Assembly: GCA_003667245.1 (NCBI GenBank)
Contig: RCNN01000025.1
Span: 1 to 64,000 of the forward strand
DNA length: 64,000 nt
Source: Heterostelium multicystogenum
Taxonomy: Eukaryota > Evosea > Eumycetozoa > Acytosteliales > Acytosteliaceae
Reading direction: 5' to 3'
The stretch's first letter is position 1; each line of letters starts with the position of its first letter. A program made the translations under genes and the position numbers. Below, one piece after another: positions 38,236 through 49,800 of the stretch. The notes below the pieces were generated by a model. The model did not search any database. It was not told where the DNA came from and saw nothing but the letters and a program-made list of their open reading frames with translations.

Positions 38236-38313
38236 TTAATTTGGATATCAATACAAAATACAAAATCAACAAAAAAATTGGAAAATAGGAAAAGTAAAAA
38301 AACAAAATATTTC

Positions 38314-38406
38314 GGACAATCACGACTGTCCCTTTGTGTCGTGAAAAATATATATAAAAACACTGTGAGGTTCTGACCCTCACCATTTATTAATTAATTA
38401 ATAAAT
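38314..38406. repeat. Cluster of three hairpins and a palindrome
   Basis: CACGAC/GTCGTG (38321-38326 and 38338-38343), an overlapping alternative GGACA/TGTCC (38314-38318 and 38327-38331), GTGAGG/CCTCAC (38365-38370 and 38378-38383), and a perfect 22-bp AT palindrome at 38385-38406. Placed between the retroelement relic and its possible poly-A, so perhaps its 3' untranslated structure. Confidence 0.55.
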
Positions 38407-38917
38407 TAGATCACCTTGATGATTAAAAAAAAAAAAAAAATCTTGGTTTTTGTACTCAGGTTATTCAATTGCAATCTTAATACTTCATTTATATATTTAC
38501 TCCATAAACAAAAAACAAAAGAGATAATCTGTAGTTGACTTTGACTCTATATCCATACTTCTTTGGTCCAGTCTCATCGTTGGTAAATAGAATCATTTGT
38601 TCCTCAAGATACAAAAAATTTTGAAATCAATATAATGGCTCAGGAAATCCTATTAAATAAAGTTTAATATTACTCCTTTAGTGAAACAAAATTTACATTA
38701 CAATTGTTTTTCCATTAAATGAAATTCAAGGTTGGAATTGTAAATTTATATTCAACTTAGAGAATCAACATTTAACTACATAATATACATTAATCTTTGA
38801 ACTAATGTTTAATAAATTTTAAAAAATCTATTTTTTTCTTTTTTCTTATTTTTAATCTTTATTCATTTAATTTTGGTGATCATTGGCATTTATATAGATT
38901 AATTGTATACAATTAAA

Positions 38918-40813
38918 ATGAATTATATTCTATTTTCAAAAGTATTTAAAAATCATCTGATCAGGAAGCATATATTTGATCAGGTGAAAGATGTTCATAA
39001 ATCTCTAGGCGATCTGACATATAGTTGGGCAGACCTACAGCAGAGATTTCCTTTGTTGATCATGTATAACTATATCAACCCTTTTAAAGAGTTTTTGAAA
39101 CGCTATCAACAAAATAGACAAAAAGATATACTCAGCTATTCAATCATTTATTATGAATCAATCAGAGTTGCAATTAGATTTGCACGATTCGAAATACTCA
39201 GGTCACTGCTCAATGATTTCAAATTAAAACCTGCTCACTATGTCAAGCCAAGTATACTGTTAAAGGAAGCTGCTTATTCTGGAAGTTTTGAAATGCTCCA
39301 GTTCGTATATCAACTTGATTCCATTGATTGGTCCTGTCAGGATTTAGTTTGAAGCATTCAATATATCACCAGTTAGCTTAGATCTTGATTCTGTCAAATG
39401 GATCTATGAAAAACTTAAAGTAGCATCAACAACTACAACAACAAACAATCGATCTTATAAAAGTCTATGAATCAACAGCAATCAAGGAAATATTAATATG
39501 TTTCAATGGCTGATAGACTCCAATTATATATAGATAGCTATCATTCTATCATTCAGCTTGCACTGGAGAATGGAAATCTTTCATTCTTAAATTATTTAGT
39601 TGAAAATCATTCAAACTTGATCGATGTTGATAATATTACCATTGATTTATGCAATAAATTCTGCGAGAATTTACATAAAATCGAAAATGCATTGGAGACT
39701 ATCAAATGGGTACATCAACACTTCAAGAATGTCATTTGTTCAACTTCTTTAATGGATAGTGCAATACAAAACAACAATTTAGAATTGATAAAGTGGCTCC
39801 ACGATAATCGTAGTGAAGGTTATTCAGCTGAAGGTCTGGATAGTTTTTGCTCTATCGAAATTTTAGAATGGCTTAAGAGAAATCGTAATGAATGGATCTT
39901 AACAGAGAAAGCAATGGAGAGAGCAATGGATAGAGCCGGATTCAGTAGTTTAGAGAGAATTAAATGGTTTCATGAAAATACGACTCAAGGATGTACTTTT
40001 CTAGCAATGGAGAATGCTGCATTCTCAAATAAGTTTGATTCAGTAAAGTTCTTACATTCGCATAGAACAGAAGGGTGCACGAGCAGGGCAATGGACAGAG
40101 CTGCGAGATCAAATAATCTGGAGATGGTACAGTGGTTTCATTCGAATAGAACTGAAGGGTGCACAAGTGAAGCAATGAACCTAGCATGCCAAAACAACAA
40201 CTTAGAGATGGTGAAATGGCTGAATGAGAATCGATCTGAAAAAGGGACCTATATTTCCATTGTGTACTCAATCATCAATAACAATTTTGAAATGTTTAAA
40301 TACCTCATTGAAGACGTTTTTGCTAAAATCACTCCCTCAAATGAGCCTTTCATCTTCGATTGCCCCAAGACAACAAAGAAAGCAATGTCAAAGTATTTTC
40401 TTCCGATTGTTCAAAGAAAATTTCTTTGCCAGTGAAAGTAAAACGCGATTATTACACAACATCAAAAATCCTCGAAATTGCTGGAGAGAATGATTGCATA
40501 GAATTAGTAAAATACTACTTTGAAGTAGGTTTATTAGGTTTAGACAAATTCGATGATTTGGATATGCCACTGTTTTATGCTACATTGTGTGATAGCTTGG
40601 ACATCGTCAAATATTATGTCAACAAAAAGAAAAGAGAAATGGAAAACATCACATTTCTTTTATGCACTTGATATGTGTAATTTCAACATTGCTGACTTCT
40701 TTTTAGACAGTTCATCAGTTTTCATTAACCTCGAAGATGAAAATATTCCCGAAGAAAAATCTAAAATATTATATTTTGAAAACCATTCATATTTTCTTTA
40801 TAACAATAAATAA
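38918..40813 (+). CDS. Dictyostelid ankyrin-like repeat protein
   Basis: ATG 38918: MNYILFSKVFKNHLIRKHIF. The N-terminal module matches the gene at 57.4 kb (F-x-K/N-F-x-N-x-L-x-x-x-I-F-x-Q-V-K-x-V/I-H). Degenerate ankyrin-type repeats of about 27-33 residues follow, with units such as AMDRAARSNNLEMVQWFHSN then RTEGCTSEAM and LELIKWLHDNRSEG. Frame changes at about 39350, 39470, 40420 and 40655; the last frame ends NHSYFLYNNK at 40813. Function unknown; repeat scaffold. The gene sits between two tRNA genes and downstream of a retroelement relic. Confidence 0.65.
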
Positions 40814-41068
40814 TCAAATGTTTATTGATGACCTAAATTACTTTGGAGAGTCTGGTCAAAATTGAAATCCACAACTGGTTTTTTTTTGTTTTGTTTTTAT
40901 GTTTTAACCATTCACCACTTAAACCTGAGGCTCTCTTAGCTTCCTTCCACCTCAGATGAGTACTGCTCAGTTAAAAGCCGAGTTTGATGGTTGTTATGAC
41001 CCATCATTTTACAATGTTATTTTTAGGAAACTTTCCCCGCATACGGTATTAATTTCAATTTAGGAATT
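40814..41068. other. Spacer between ankyrin-like gene and tRNA-Arg
   Basis: 255 bp including a CCTGAGG/CCTCAG pair (40925 and 40952). On the tRNA strand I see no run of four or more T directly after the tRNA. Confidence 0.4.
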
Positions 41069-41141
41069 CGATCAATGTGGGGCTCGAACCCACGACCTGC
41101 AGCTTAGAAGGCTGCCGCTCTTCCAACTGAGCTAATCGACC
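41069..41141 (-). tRNA. tRNA-Arg (TCT), no intron
   Basis: On the minus strand the acceptor GGTCGAT (41141-41135) pairs with ATTGATC (41076-41070) with two G-T pairs; D-arm TAGCTCAGTTGGAAGAGC; anticodon arm GCAGC-CTTCTAA-GCTGC giving TCT; T-arm GTGGG-TTCGAGC-CCCAC. Discriminator G. A 73-nt standard cloverleaf that decodes AGA. Confidence 0.93.
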
Positions 41142-41416
41142 CTTTTTGGGTGCTATTTTTTTATGTTATCTTTATTCATTTAAATTTTAAATTTGTGAAT
41201 TTAGACTTTTTCTTTGAATCTAATTTGTAGAAGTGTCATTTTTTATTATCACTTTCAAATGATACTAAAATCAAAAATATTTTTATAAAACTTTTCATTT
41301 AAAATTTTGGTCTGATGTCGTTTAAATGAAACCCATTCATTTTTCAACACTGTTAAAAACTTCTATCAAATCAACGCATTTATATTTGTAGAGTAATTTC
41401 TTTGCTGATTCTAAGA

Positions 41417-44400
41417 ATGTCTAGCGATTCGCCATCGTTAGAACATATTGTATCCAACAATGATAGCCATACATTACAACAGCAACAACAACATCCATTT
41501 ATAACTAGTAAAAATAGCGATAATATTCCAAAATAGAAGTACCAATAATTTAGCAGATCAATGGAGTGACAGTGAAGACCCGTTGTCACATCATTCCGAT
41601 GGCTACGACAAAAGTATCATTCACAACAAGCTCAACGATGACGAAAAACGACGATGATACCATGACAACCAACTCGGTTTCAGATGAAGATGATAAAGAG
41701 AGTGAAGTCGAAATGGACACATTTAACTCTGACTACTTCCACATGGAAGAAGAAGAGGAACAAAAGAAAAAGAAACGTTTGCTACTCTATAAATATTGGT
41801 ACAGTAAAGTCGACTTCATCATGGAGCATTGTAACATTCTACTGAGTGTTGCATCGGTTGGAATTTTCATTGCCATGAGTTACATTGTTACAGACTCTGA
41901 TGCATGGCACAGATTAAACACAATTATGTTGGTTTTATCTATCTTTTTTGTCATTGATTTCGTTCGATGCTTTATATTTACAAAGAACAAGTAATGTATT
42001 GCTAGCGTTTAATCACTACCAATTTACATTAGGTATTAATTTACAGCATTATTGTCTAGAAATAAGTTTTTCAAGAAAGGAAATACAATATTAGACATTG
42101 TAACATTGCTACCAATTTTTGTAACATTACTACCGAATTCACTGGTCAATGTAATTCCACTTGGTTTTCTACGTGTACTAAGAATTTTAAAAGCACCTAG
42201 AATCTTTAAAATACATGGTGCAGGCAGTATGTATATCAATCAAATTACTATATAATTGATCATTCAATTCTACAATCTAAACTACAATGCAAGAATAATA
42301 TTATTGGACTATCGAAATTGTTAACCATTTTATCTTTATTTCCATTCTATTTCAATTTAAATCCATTCTCTCATTTATTTTGTTTTATTATTCTATTTTT
42401 CTCCTACTTCTTCTTCTTTTTCTTCTTTATCTTACTCTTCTATTTCTTGATTTATTTTGTATTAATAATATATCCAGCTGTATTCCAAAAGACAAGTCAA
42501 TTGTTATTGTCTTTACTCATTTTTATTGTTTTATTTGCTTCAATGATTACTTCGGTGGAAGGTATATTATTCCACGATGCAATCTACTATGCCGTTATAA
42601 CACTGTCAACTGTGGGGATATGGTGATATCTCACCAAGGACTGCTTTGGGTCGTGCCCTGACCTGTGTTATTGTATTGACTGCTTTAATTTATTTGCCAT
42701 TAAAATCATCACAGCTACTGACTCTTATGGCTGCCACAAAACCATGGGATGGTTATTACAAAACCAATAAAAAGAAGTTTGTTGCTGTAGTTGGAAATAT
42801 CTATGAGAAATCTCTCAATGTATTTATGAGAGAGTATTTTTATAACGTAAGTATTAGTTTATCCATAGATTCTAAGGATGGACTTTGATGACCAACTAAT
42901 TCATTTTCAGTCAAGAATTAAACTTATGCCATTGTTGGTATTTTCATGTCAAGATCCACCTGGTTATTATAGACCAATGATTGAAGCCAACAAAGTAAAG
43001 AGACTATGTATTTATATTAAGGATCACCCGGTGTATGTTTATTTCCAACAACAAATCTATAATGTTACATCTATTAATACTTCATTTTTCAATTACAGAG
43101 AGAAACAGATTTCGTACGATCGAATCTACAAAAAACAAGTAGTATTTTCATTTTCTCCAAGCAATCGACAGCTGATCTTGAAGATGATAAAGAAAACATT
43201 CTAAGAGTAATGTCCATCAGAGCATTCTTACCAAGAATCCCAATTTTTGTACAGGTCATGAACCATAGACTAGTATCAAAGATGATATCTGCTGGTGCAA
43301 CACAAGTAATTTCCATTCAAGAGATGAAAATGGTAAATCGAATCAAGTAATAGCAATCGACCCAAAAACTAATATTTCTTTATTTAAACAAGAATTTAAT
43401 TGCACAATCATGCTTATCACCTGGATTTAGCACATTGGTAATGAATTTATTGAGATCTGATCTTCAAAGATATGACGACATCGATGAATATGGATCAGGT
43501 AACAGCTATGAAATTTTCACACAAAAGTTCTCATCTGTATTTGTAGGCTTATCATTTAAATATGTTGCGAATGTATGTTAGTACTGGATGTAGTTGATCG
43601 TCATAATACTAACATAATACCAAATACTCGTTTAGATCATTTATGAAAAGATGGGTATGATTGTTTTTGGCATTGAATCACAAATTAATAAGAAAACAAA
43701 GAATCAAAGTAAATCCAACAAAGACTATATTATAAACGAGGATGACATAGCTATTTTACTTGCCAAAAATAAACAGGCAGCCAAGAGAATCAAGTTTGCC
43801 GTCAGCAACTTCTTGGAAGAGAGAAATACTAATGCCAATGAAAAATCAGTAAGAATAACCCTACCTAACCAAAAAATTGACCGTACTAATTCTAAATCAA
43901 TATTAGTTGGAAGCCAAAGTAGCATGGAGATATGATCCAGATAATCAAATCTATAAGTGCAAGTTAATTTTAACCGAAAAGAAAGAAATATCTTCACCAA
44001 ACAACAGAAAGTCATTGCATAAGCTAATCATTGAGAAAAAGAAGGAAATGAAACATGATATGTCAGTATTACAAACAATTCATAAAGATGAAACTGTACC
44101 AATCTCCGCTAAAGATATTTTCAACAACAACAATAATAATAATAATAGTAATATAAATGGAGCAGGTGGTTCTTCATCAAATTCACCACTTTTGAATGAA
44201 AGAAGTAGAACACCATCTACTGATTCATCTTTTGAACTATCGCCAACACCTTCAGAAACCATAACCAACGATTTAACAACTACAATTTCAATTCCAATCC
44301 CTCCAAAGCTCGACAATAGCTCAAAGATACCAAAGAGATTCTGGACATCTCACTTTTTGGAGGATTATTTGGTATTTACAGTAGAGGAAACTTCATCGAT

Positions 44401-45236
44401 TCATAATCATATTATTATTAGTGGTCATATTCTATATATTGAAGCATTCATTCGACCTCTACGTGAACCATATTTGAGAAGATACGACCCTATTGTTATT
44501 TTGACACCCAAATTCCCAGTAGAAGAGTGGGAGCAAATCAATAAATATCCAGAGATCTACATCGTCGAAGGAACACCAGCATCACTTAGAGATCTCAAAC
44601 GTGCTGGTATCAACAAATGCTCCAAACTAATTGTACTATCACCAGAATCACATAGTCACGAGCCATTCCTAAACGATAAAGATACTTTACTAAGTGTAAT
44701 TGGTGTTAAAGATATACTCAAGAAAAATAATATTTTCCCAATTTCGAATTGTGTAAGTAATCAGTGCCATTAACTATTCTCCTACAAGGATACTAATTTT
44801 TGTTGTAATGTAGCTGATCCGATGAATCTTCATCTATTACCAAACAACCAAAATTGGAATCAAAATGATCCATATTATATGGCACCTTCATTTGCATGTG
44901 GTACTGTATTTCTAAGTACTGTGTTTGATAGTTTGCTATGTCAATGCTTTTTCAATCCACATCTGTTGGCGCTCATTCAGATTTTAGTTGGAAAGTCAGA
45001 TAGTTTGCAAAAAACCAAGGTCTTCCAAGTAGATCTTCCTCTCGAGTTTATTGGTCAGCGTTTTGGTTACCTATTCGAAGTATTATTAAGTTGTAATGTT
45101 ATTTGCTTAGCTCTTTTTCAGAACCAAAATAGATGGTAATAAGTTTGTCCATACCAACCCTTCATCTGCCACAATTTTACGTGAAACAGACAAATTGTTT
45201 ATCCTTCACAGAGTTAAAAATGAGTCACCCCATTAA
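41417..45236 (+). CDS. Slo/BK-family potassium channel with RCK domains
   Basis: Start MSSDSPSLEHIVSNNDSHTL at 41417, acidic cytosolic N-terminus, then S1 (CNILLSVASVGIFIAMSYIV), S2 (TIMLVLSIFFVIDFVRCFIF), S3 (ILDIVTLLPIFVTLLP), S4 (FLRVLRILKAPRIFK), S5 (LLLSLLIFIVLFASMI), a pore STVG-Y-GDISP (an extra G at 42614-42617 breaks the frame) and S6 (ALTCVIVLTALIYLPL). Two RCK-type cytosolic units follow: KLMPLLVFSCQDPPGYYRPM and, after a Ser/Asn linker, HIIISGHILYIEAFIRPLRE with APSFACGTVFLSTVFDSLLC. I see no extra S0 helix. The position of the BK calcium bowl, just before PSFACGTVF, is Asn/Gln-rich instead of an Asp run. Several introns, including about 41994-42046, 42235-42478 and 45092-45120. 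The final exon ends NESPH at 45236. The ion-channel call is strong; the activating ligand is unknown. Confidence 0.8.
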
Positions 45237-45367
45237 CCAATCAGGTCATCATTAATAAATGTGTATTTAATTTAAAAAATAATACTATATTTCTTATTTA
45301 TTTGAAGAATACAATATTTTTGTTGTTGCTAGGGGAGTGGATTATAATCATATAAAATTCAATTAAT

Positions 45368-46650
45368 TTAGTTATTAATTGGAGCAGATGGCGCACCTGG
45401 CTGTGGAGCTCCAGCTGATGGATTGTATGGAATACCATAAGAGTATTGATAGTAGTTGGCTTGGGGAGCTTGGTAGGTCTCTGATGGTAATGGTTGGTAG
45501 ATAACACGGTAGTTATATGGTTGTTCTTCGTCTTTTTTGGCATCCTTTTTGTTTTGTTTCTTGTTGGCTGGCTTTTTGTGATGAACAATTGGCTGGTGTT
45601 CGTGGTGGTCTGCGTGCTTGGCCTTGTACCATTTTGCAGCGTAAACAATGGTGGCTATCAATGAGATGAAAGCTAGTCCAAGAATGACACATGTCAATAC
45701 CAATGAGGTGTTATTGTATTTAGGTGGTGGGAACCACATTGCATTAGCTGGTTGTTCGGTTTGGTAGTAGCAAGTGTAGGTTGATCCGACAAAGAAGTTA
45801 TTTAAATAAGAGTCAACCCATCCTTCATCAGATGACCAGAGTCCACGAATCGATGTTTGAATTGTGTCACCACCTTCTGTAACAAGTGAAAACATAGTTT
45901 ACACCTTGAGCACAGTAGTTGTATCCGCATTGTGCACCCTCACTGCTGTTCCAAATATTATCAGAGCTGTCAGAGCTTGAGCTGCTGTTATTGTTGTTTG
46001 TGAGTACAGACAAGAATTTATCAGAGTATTTCTCATCAAGTTTCTTTTTGTTGATACGAACGTAGACTTGATGAAATTCTTCTGATTTCTTGACCAAGTG
46101 ATTGACCACCAGTAGTTGACTCGTAGGACGATTTAATGAGGAGACCGCTGTCACCACCACCAATACCAGAATCCTCACCACCACCACTGTCACCTCCACC
46201 GCTGTCTCCATCATCTTCACCATCCTCACCATCATCCTCACCGTCATCTTCTCCATCGTCTTCACCATCATCATCTCCATCGTCGTCACCGTTGTTGTAG
46301 GAGCTATCAGTTCCACCACCTACATAGACAAAGAAATAGGAAGGACCCCAATATGGGTACCACCAAATTTGATCATTATAATTGGCACATTCGTCTGAAT
46401 AACAATCTGCCAAAATTACAGATTTAGTGACTGTACATGATCCTGAAGAGTAACCTTTAGCTTTATTAATCTATAATTTTGAGACAAACATTTGTATTAA
46501 TAATAGATTTCATTTATAAATTTTTTTGTTATACACTACACTTGGTACTAAAGATCCAAAACAGACACCCAAACTATGGCCACAAATATACAAAAAAATG
46601 ATAAAGCAAACAACAAACAAAACAGAGTTTTGTTTAACAGCTTTGGACAT
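45368..46650 (-). CDS. Two-hydrophobic-segment surface protein with Cys-containing, acidic ectodomain
   Basis: MSKAVKQNSVLFVVCFIIFL begins a signal peptide or first membrane helix. An intron lies at about 46470-46540. The ectodomain has C-T-V-T-K-S-V-I-L-A-D-C-x4-C, WWYPYWGPSYFFVYV, an Asp/Glu/Gly run (46180-46310), a poly-Asn/Ser part, CGYNYCAQ and, before the second helix, STYTCYYQTEQPANAMWF. The second membrane helix is NTSLVLTCVILGLAFISLIA; the cytosolic tail of about 90 residues is Lys/His-rich then Pro/Tyr/Gln-rich, ending PSAPINN. Frame changes near 46080 and 45900. Topology and Cys pattern recall BK beta subunits (see findings), but the similarity is weak. The gene converges on the potassium channel, with 131 bp between stops. 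Function otherwise unknown. Confidence 0.6.
46180..46310 (-). repeat. Asp/Glu/Gly coding repeat
   Basis: Repeated GAC/GAT-GGT-GAA codons give DDGEDDGEDD-type peptide inside the ectodomain of the surface protein; a possible divalent-cation-binding or spacer region. Confidence 0.7.
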
Positions 46651-46870
46651 TGTGTAATTAAAAATACAAATAAAATTGAATGAAGTAATTGTAAAGTCTG
46701 GTTAAAAACCAAGTCATTATAAAGAAGGACCTCTGATGTGGTGATTTTTTATTTTTGTATTTTTTTTTGATCAAAAATTAAATTAATTTCTTTCTTCATC
46801 TCCAAAGAAAGTCGAAAAATATCAAAAATGTGAGAAGATTTTTACCACTAGGATCACTCAAGCGAATTAA

Positions 46871-49800
46871 TTAATTTATTTTTGAAAGAATTGTTTTGAA
46901 GAACTCTGGGGGTTTGTTGTTTTGGATTCCTTGATTGTAATTGGAAGTTGGAGTTGCTCTCAGCTTTGGAGAAGATGGGGCACCTCTTGACTGTTGTTGC
47001 TGTTGTTGCTGTTGGTGCTCTTCATCAAATTGATTTCTTACATAACTGATACTGGATACGATGGCTTCATCTCTAAAGTTGTACGATTCTGCGAGGAGAA
47101 CAAGCAGTAAACAATTCAATTCTCCAATTTGTTGGAGAAGTTCTCGTTTTGTTGGTTGTTTGACTTGTGTTTCATTCGCTTTCATACATATAAGTTGGTT
47201 GATAAAGAGGAATGTACCAAAAGTGGATCGATCCATATAGTGGGGAATGACTGGTATGAACTGTGGACATTCACGGATAAAATACTGAAGATTGATCAAC
47301 GAATACAATACATTTCTAAGTATGAGATAGTAGGCGGATTGAATTTTCATGGTGAATCGTGATGGTCCAGCTGTCGTGCCGTCTGGCTTGGGGGGAGTGA
47401 GGCTTGAAAGTGTCAAAGGTGATTGCGAAGATGATTCAACTTTGCTTGGGCTTTCCGGAGATTTGTTATATTGTTGTTTGGTGCTCTGGTTTTTCTTTTT
47501 CTCCTCCAAAGTCATTGGTTTAAAGTAGTTCTCAATGAACTGATGTTCGTCGAGTTGAGCAGTTAAAATAAGCGCGAGTCTGAAGCATAATGATTGGAGA
47601 TCACCAAATACTCGGTAGCTAAGGTGATACTTTCTGGTTTGTTTGGAAAGAGCATAGATGATATTCGTTAGCTTAAGGATCTGATTGAACCACTGGCTTG
47701 TAAAATGTTGTTGTGATTGTGAGTTGAGGAAGCACATTGGGTCGGCATAGTAAAAGAATCTTTCCTTGTGTGAGATGACAAATTCAATCAGTTGCTCAGG
47801 TAGTCTATCACTGTTTTTCATTGTGTCGGAGATTGAGATAACCAAAGTCAAACACTTTGACCAAAGTAGGTTCCATTTGTTCTTTACATATATAGAGTTG
47901 GCGCTTCTTGAATTTTTGGATGCTAAAGTATATGGGTCAAACGCTAGCTTCAGGTATTTTAGGTCAATCGATGATAGAAGATCCATAATATTTTTCAGTA
48001 CCAATTGCTCACAGAGTAATGGCTGTCTTGAAAAGGCAATGAATAGATCCAGAATTGCATTAGCATTGATGAGATCTGTGGATTCATGAGATTGATCACC
48101 AGAGCCAATGTTGAGGTTAGAGTGTAGGGCGTGTAGAAGCTTATCGATCATCTCATTTGGTAGTTGTGACGGGAGTATACATTCAGCACTGATGGCAGAT
48201 ACCAATGTATTCATTGTATACATAGCGATGTTGGAAAGTGGTTGATAGTTGGTAGACGAGGTTCTAGATAGAATAAGAAGTGAAAGTGGCCTTAGGAGTT
48301 GATTGTACATATGGATGTCGGTTTGTGGCGCAATTTTTAGCACTGTTAGGAGCAAGGAGGTGATCAAAGTAAAGATTGTTTGCAATGAAGTGTTGTTGAG
48401 ATATTTCATGTAGTTTTTGAAGGAGCTGGGTAAGATGTGTGAGAAGTGTGCGTGTTGTTTTGTTTGTCAACTTTAGTTCCTTGTTGTTAAGAATGTTTGA
48501 TGTCGTTACCGCAACAGTTTCAAGAAACAATTTGAAGCCACACACTCTCTTCATTTTGCAACACTGATTGTCCACCATCTAGCTCAACGCGGTCTGTCAT
48601 TGCAAGGTTAATCAGCAAAACGGCGAGGTTGGATAGCTCCTTCTCACGGTCTCTTTCCTCGGTCGACTTGAGAATCAAATCGCTTCTCTTCAGTAATGAG
48701 ACAACTATGAATCTAGAAAGTGATCGAGAGACTTCTATTTCTACCATTTGTTGCTCAACCAAAACGTTCCAAGCATCTAGGGCGCCAAGTATTTCATCCT
48801 TATGTTCAAGTTTACCAAACAAAAGTCGATCATTAAATTCGTGATCATATATTTGAATACCATACTCTCGTGAGCGTGACTGAATAAAGGATCCTACCTC
48901 TTGGGTACTTGGATGTTTGGCACAGAGCTCCATGATCTTTGATTGAAGTTGGGTTCGCTTTAAGATATCGGGCAATACCATGTATCTCTTTACATAGCCT
49001 TCGGTAGCGCCACGGAAATGTTTGTGCATGGCATCTATAAAGTGAACATCCCTGTTCAGATGGCTGGTGGCTGAGCTCATGGAGAGTGTATGAATCGAAA
49101 GTATCTTGAATAGCGAAATGACAGTGAGTTTGCTGTGCTTCGATTGCTTGATCAATTCCTCCCAGAAGTCTTTGCATTCGTGGAGTTCACTTAGGAAACT
49201 ACCGTAGTAGATGGAGTTCAAATGGATGTTGGCAAGCAAAGTAAAGAGGTCATTCAGCAAAGTTGTTTGGGGTGGATTCTTGAGTAGTTCAATAATAAAT
49301 TTGGTAGATGCACCCTCTGGTAGGAGACGATTGGTTAATTGGAATTGCGATACCGATAGGTCCTTGAGCAATCCAACAAGATCAACGAGATGTGATTTCA
49401 AGATTGGGTTGTTTATCCTTTGGTAGAGGATGTCTACGATGTTATCCACTTGCTGGTCACTGACATACGATGAGATGAAAAACTCTCTGTTGTTTGAACG
49501 AATGAGAATCATGAATGAACGTAGCACGTTGATGACGAAATACGCTAGCTTGTTGGGCGATGTTACTTTGTCAAAGAGTTTAGAAAGTAGACAAAGAGAC
49601 TGTTGCTCGTTTGCTCTGCGGTCTGTGTAGAGAATGGAGTTGACTAGAGAGTCAAGCTGGTCGGTGTCAAGTTGGTGTTGGAGGATTACCTCAAGCACAC
49701 AAAGCGCCTCTCTAGAGAGCAAATCAGCCTGCGAGTTCATCTGATCGGATGCAAGGAATTGATGTTGTTGTTCAATGGCAGCAAATAGAGTGGCTTGAAC

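Noticed and set aside
46036..46319. Met/Val/Thr-rich alternative frame over the acidic repeat
   Set aside because: A shifted reading of the GAT/GAC-GGT-GAA repeat; the Asp/Glu/Gly frame connects to the signal peptide and Cys motif.
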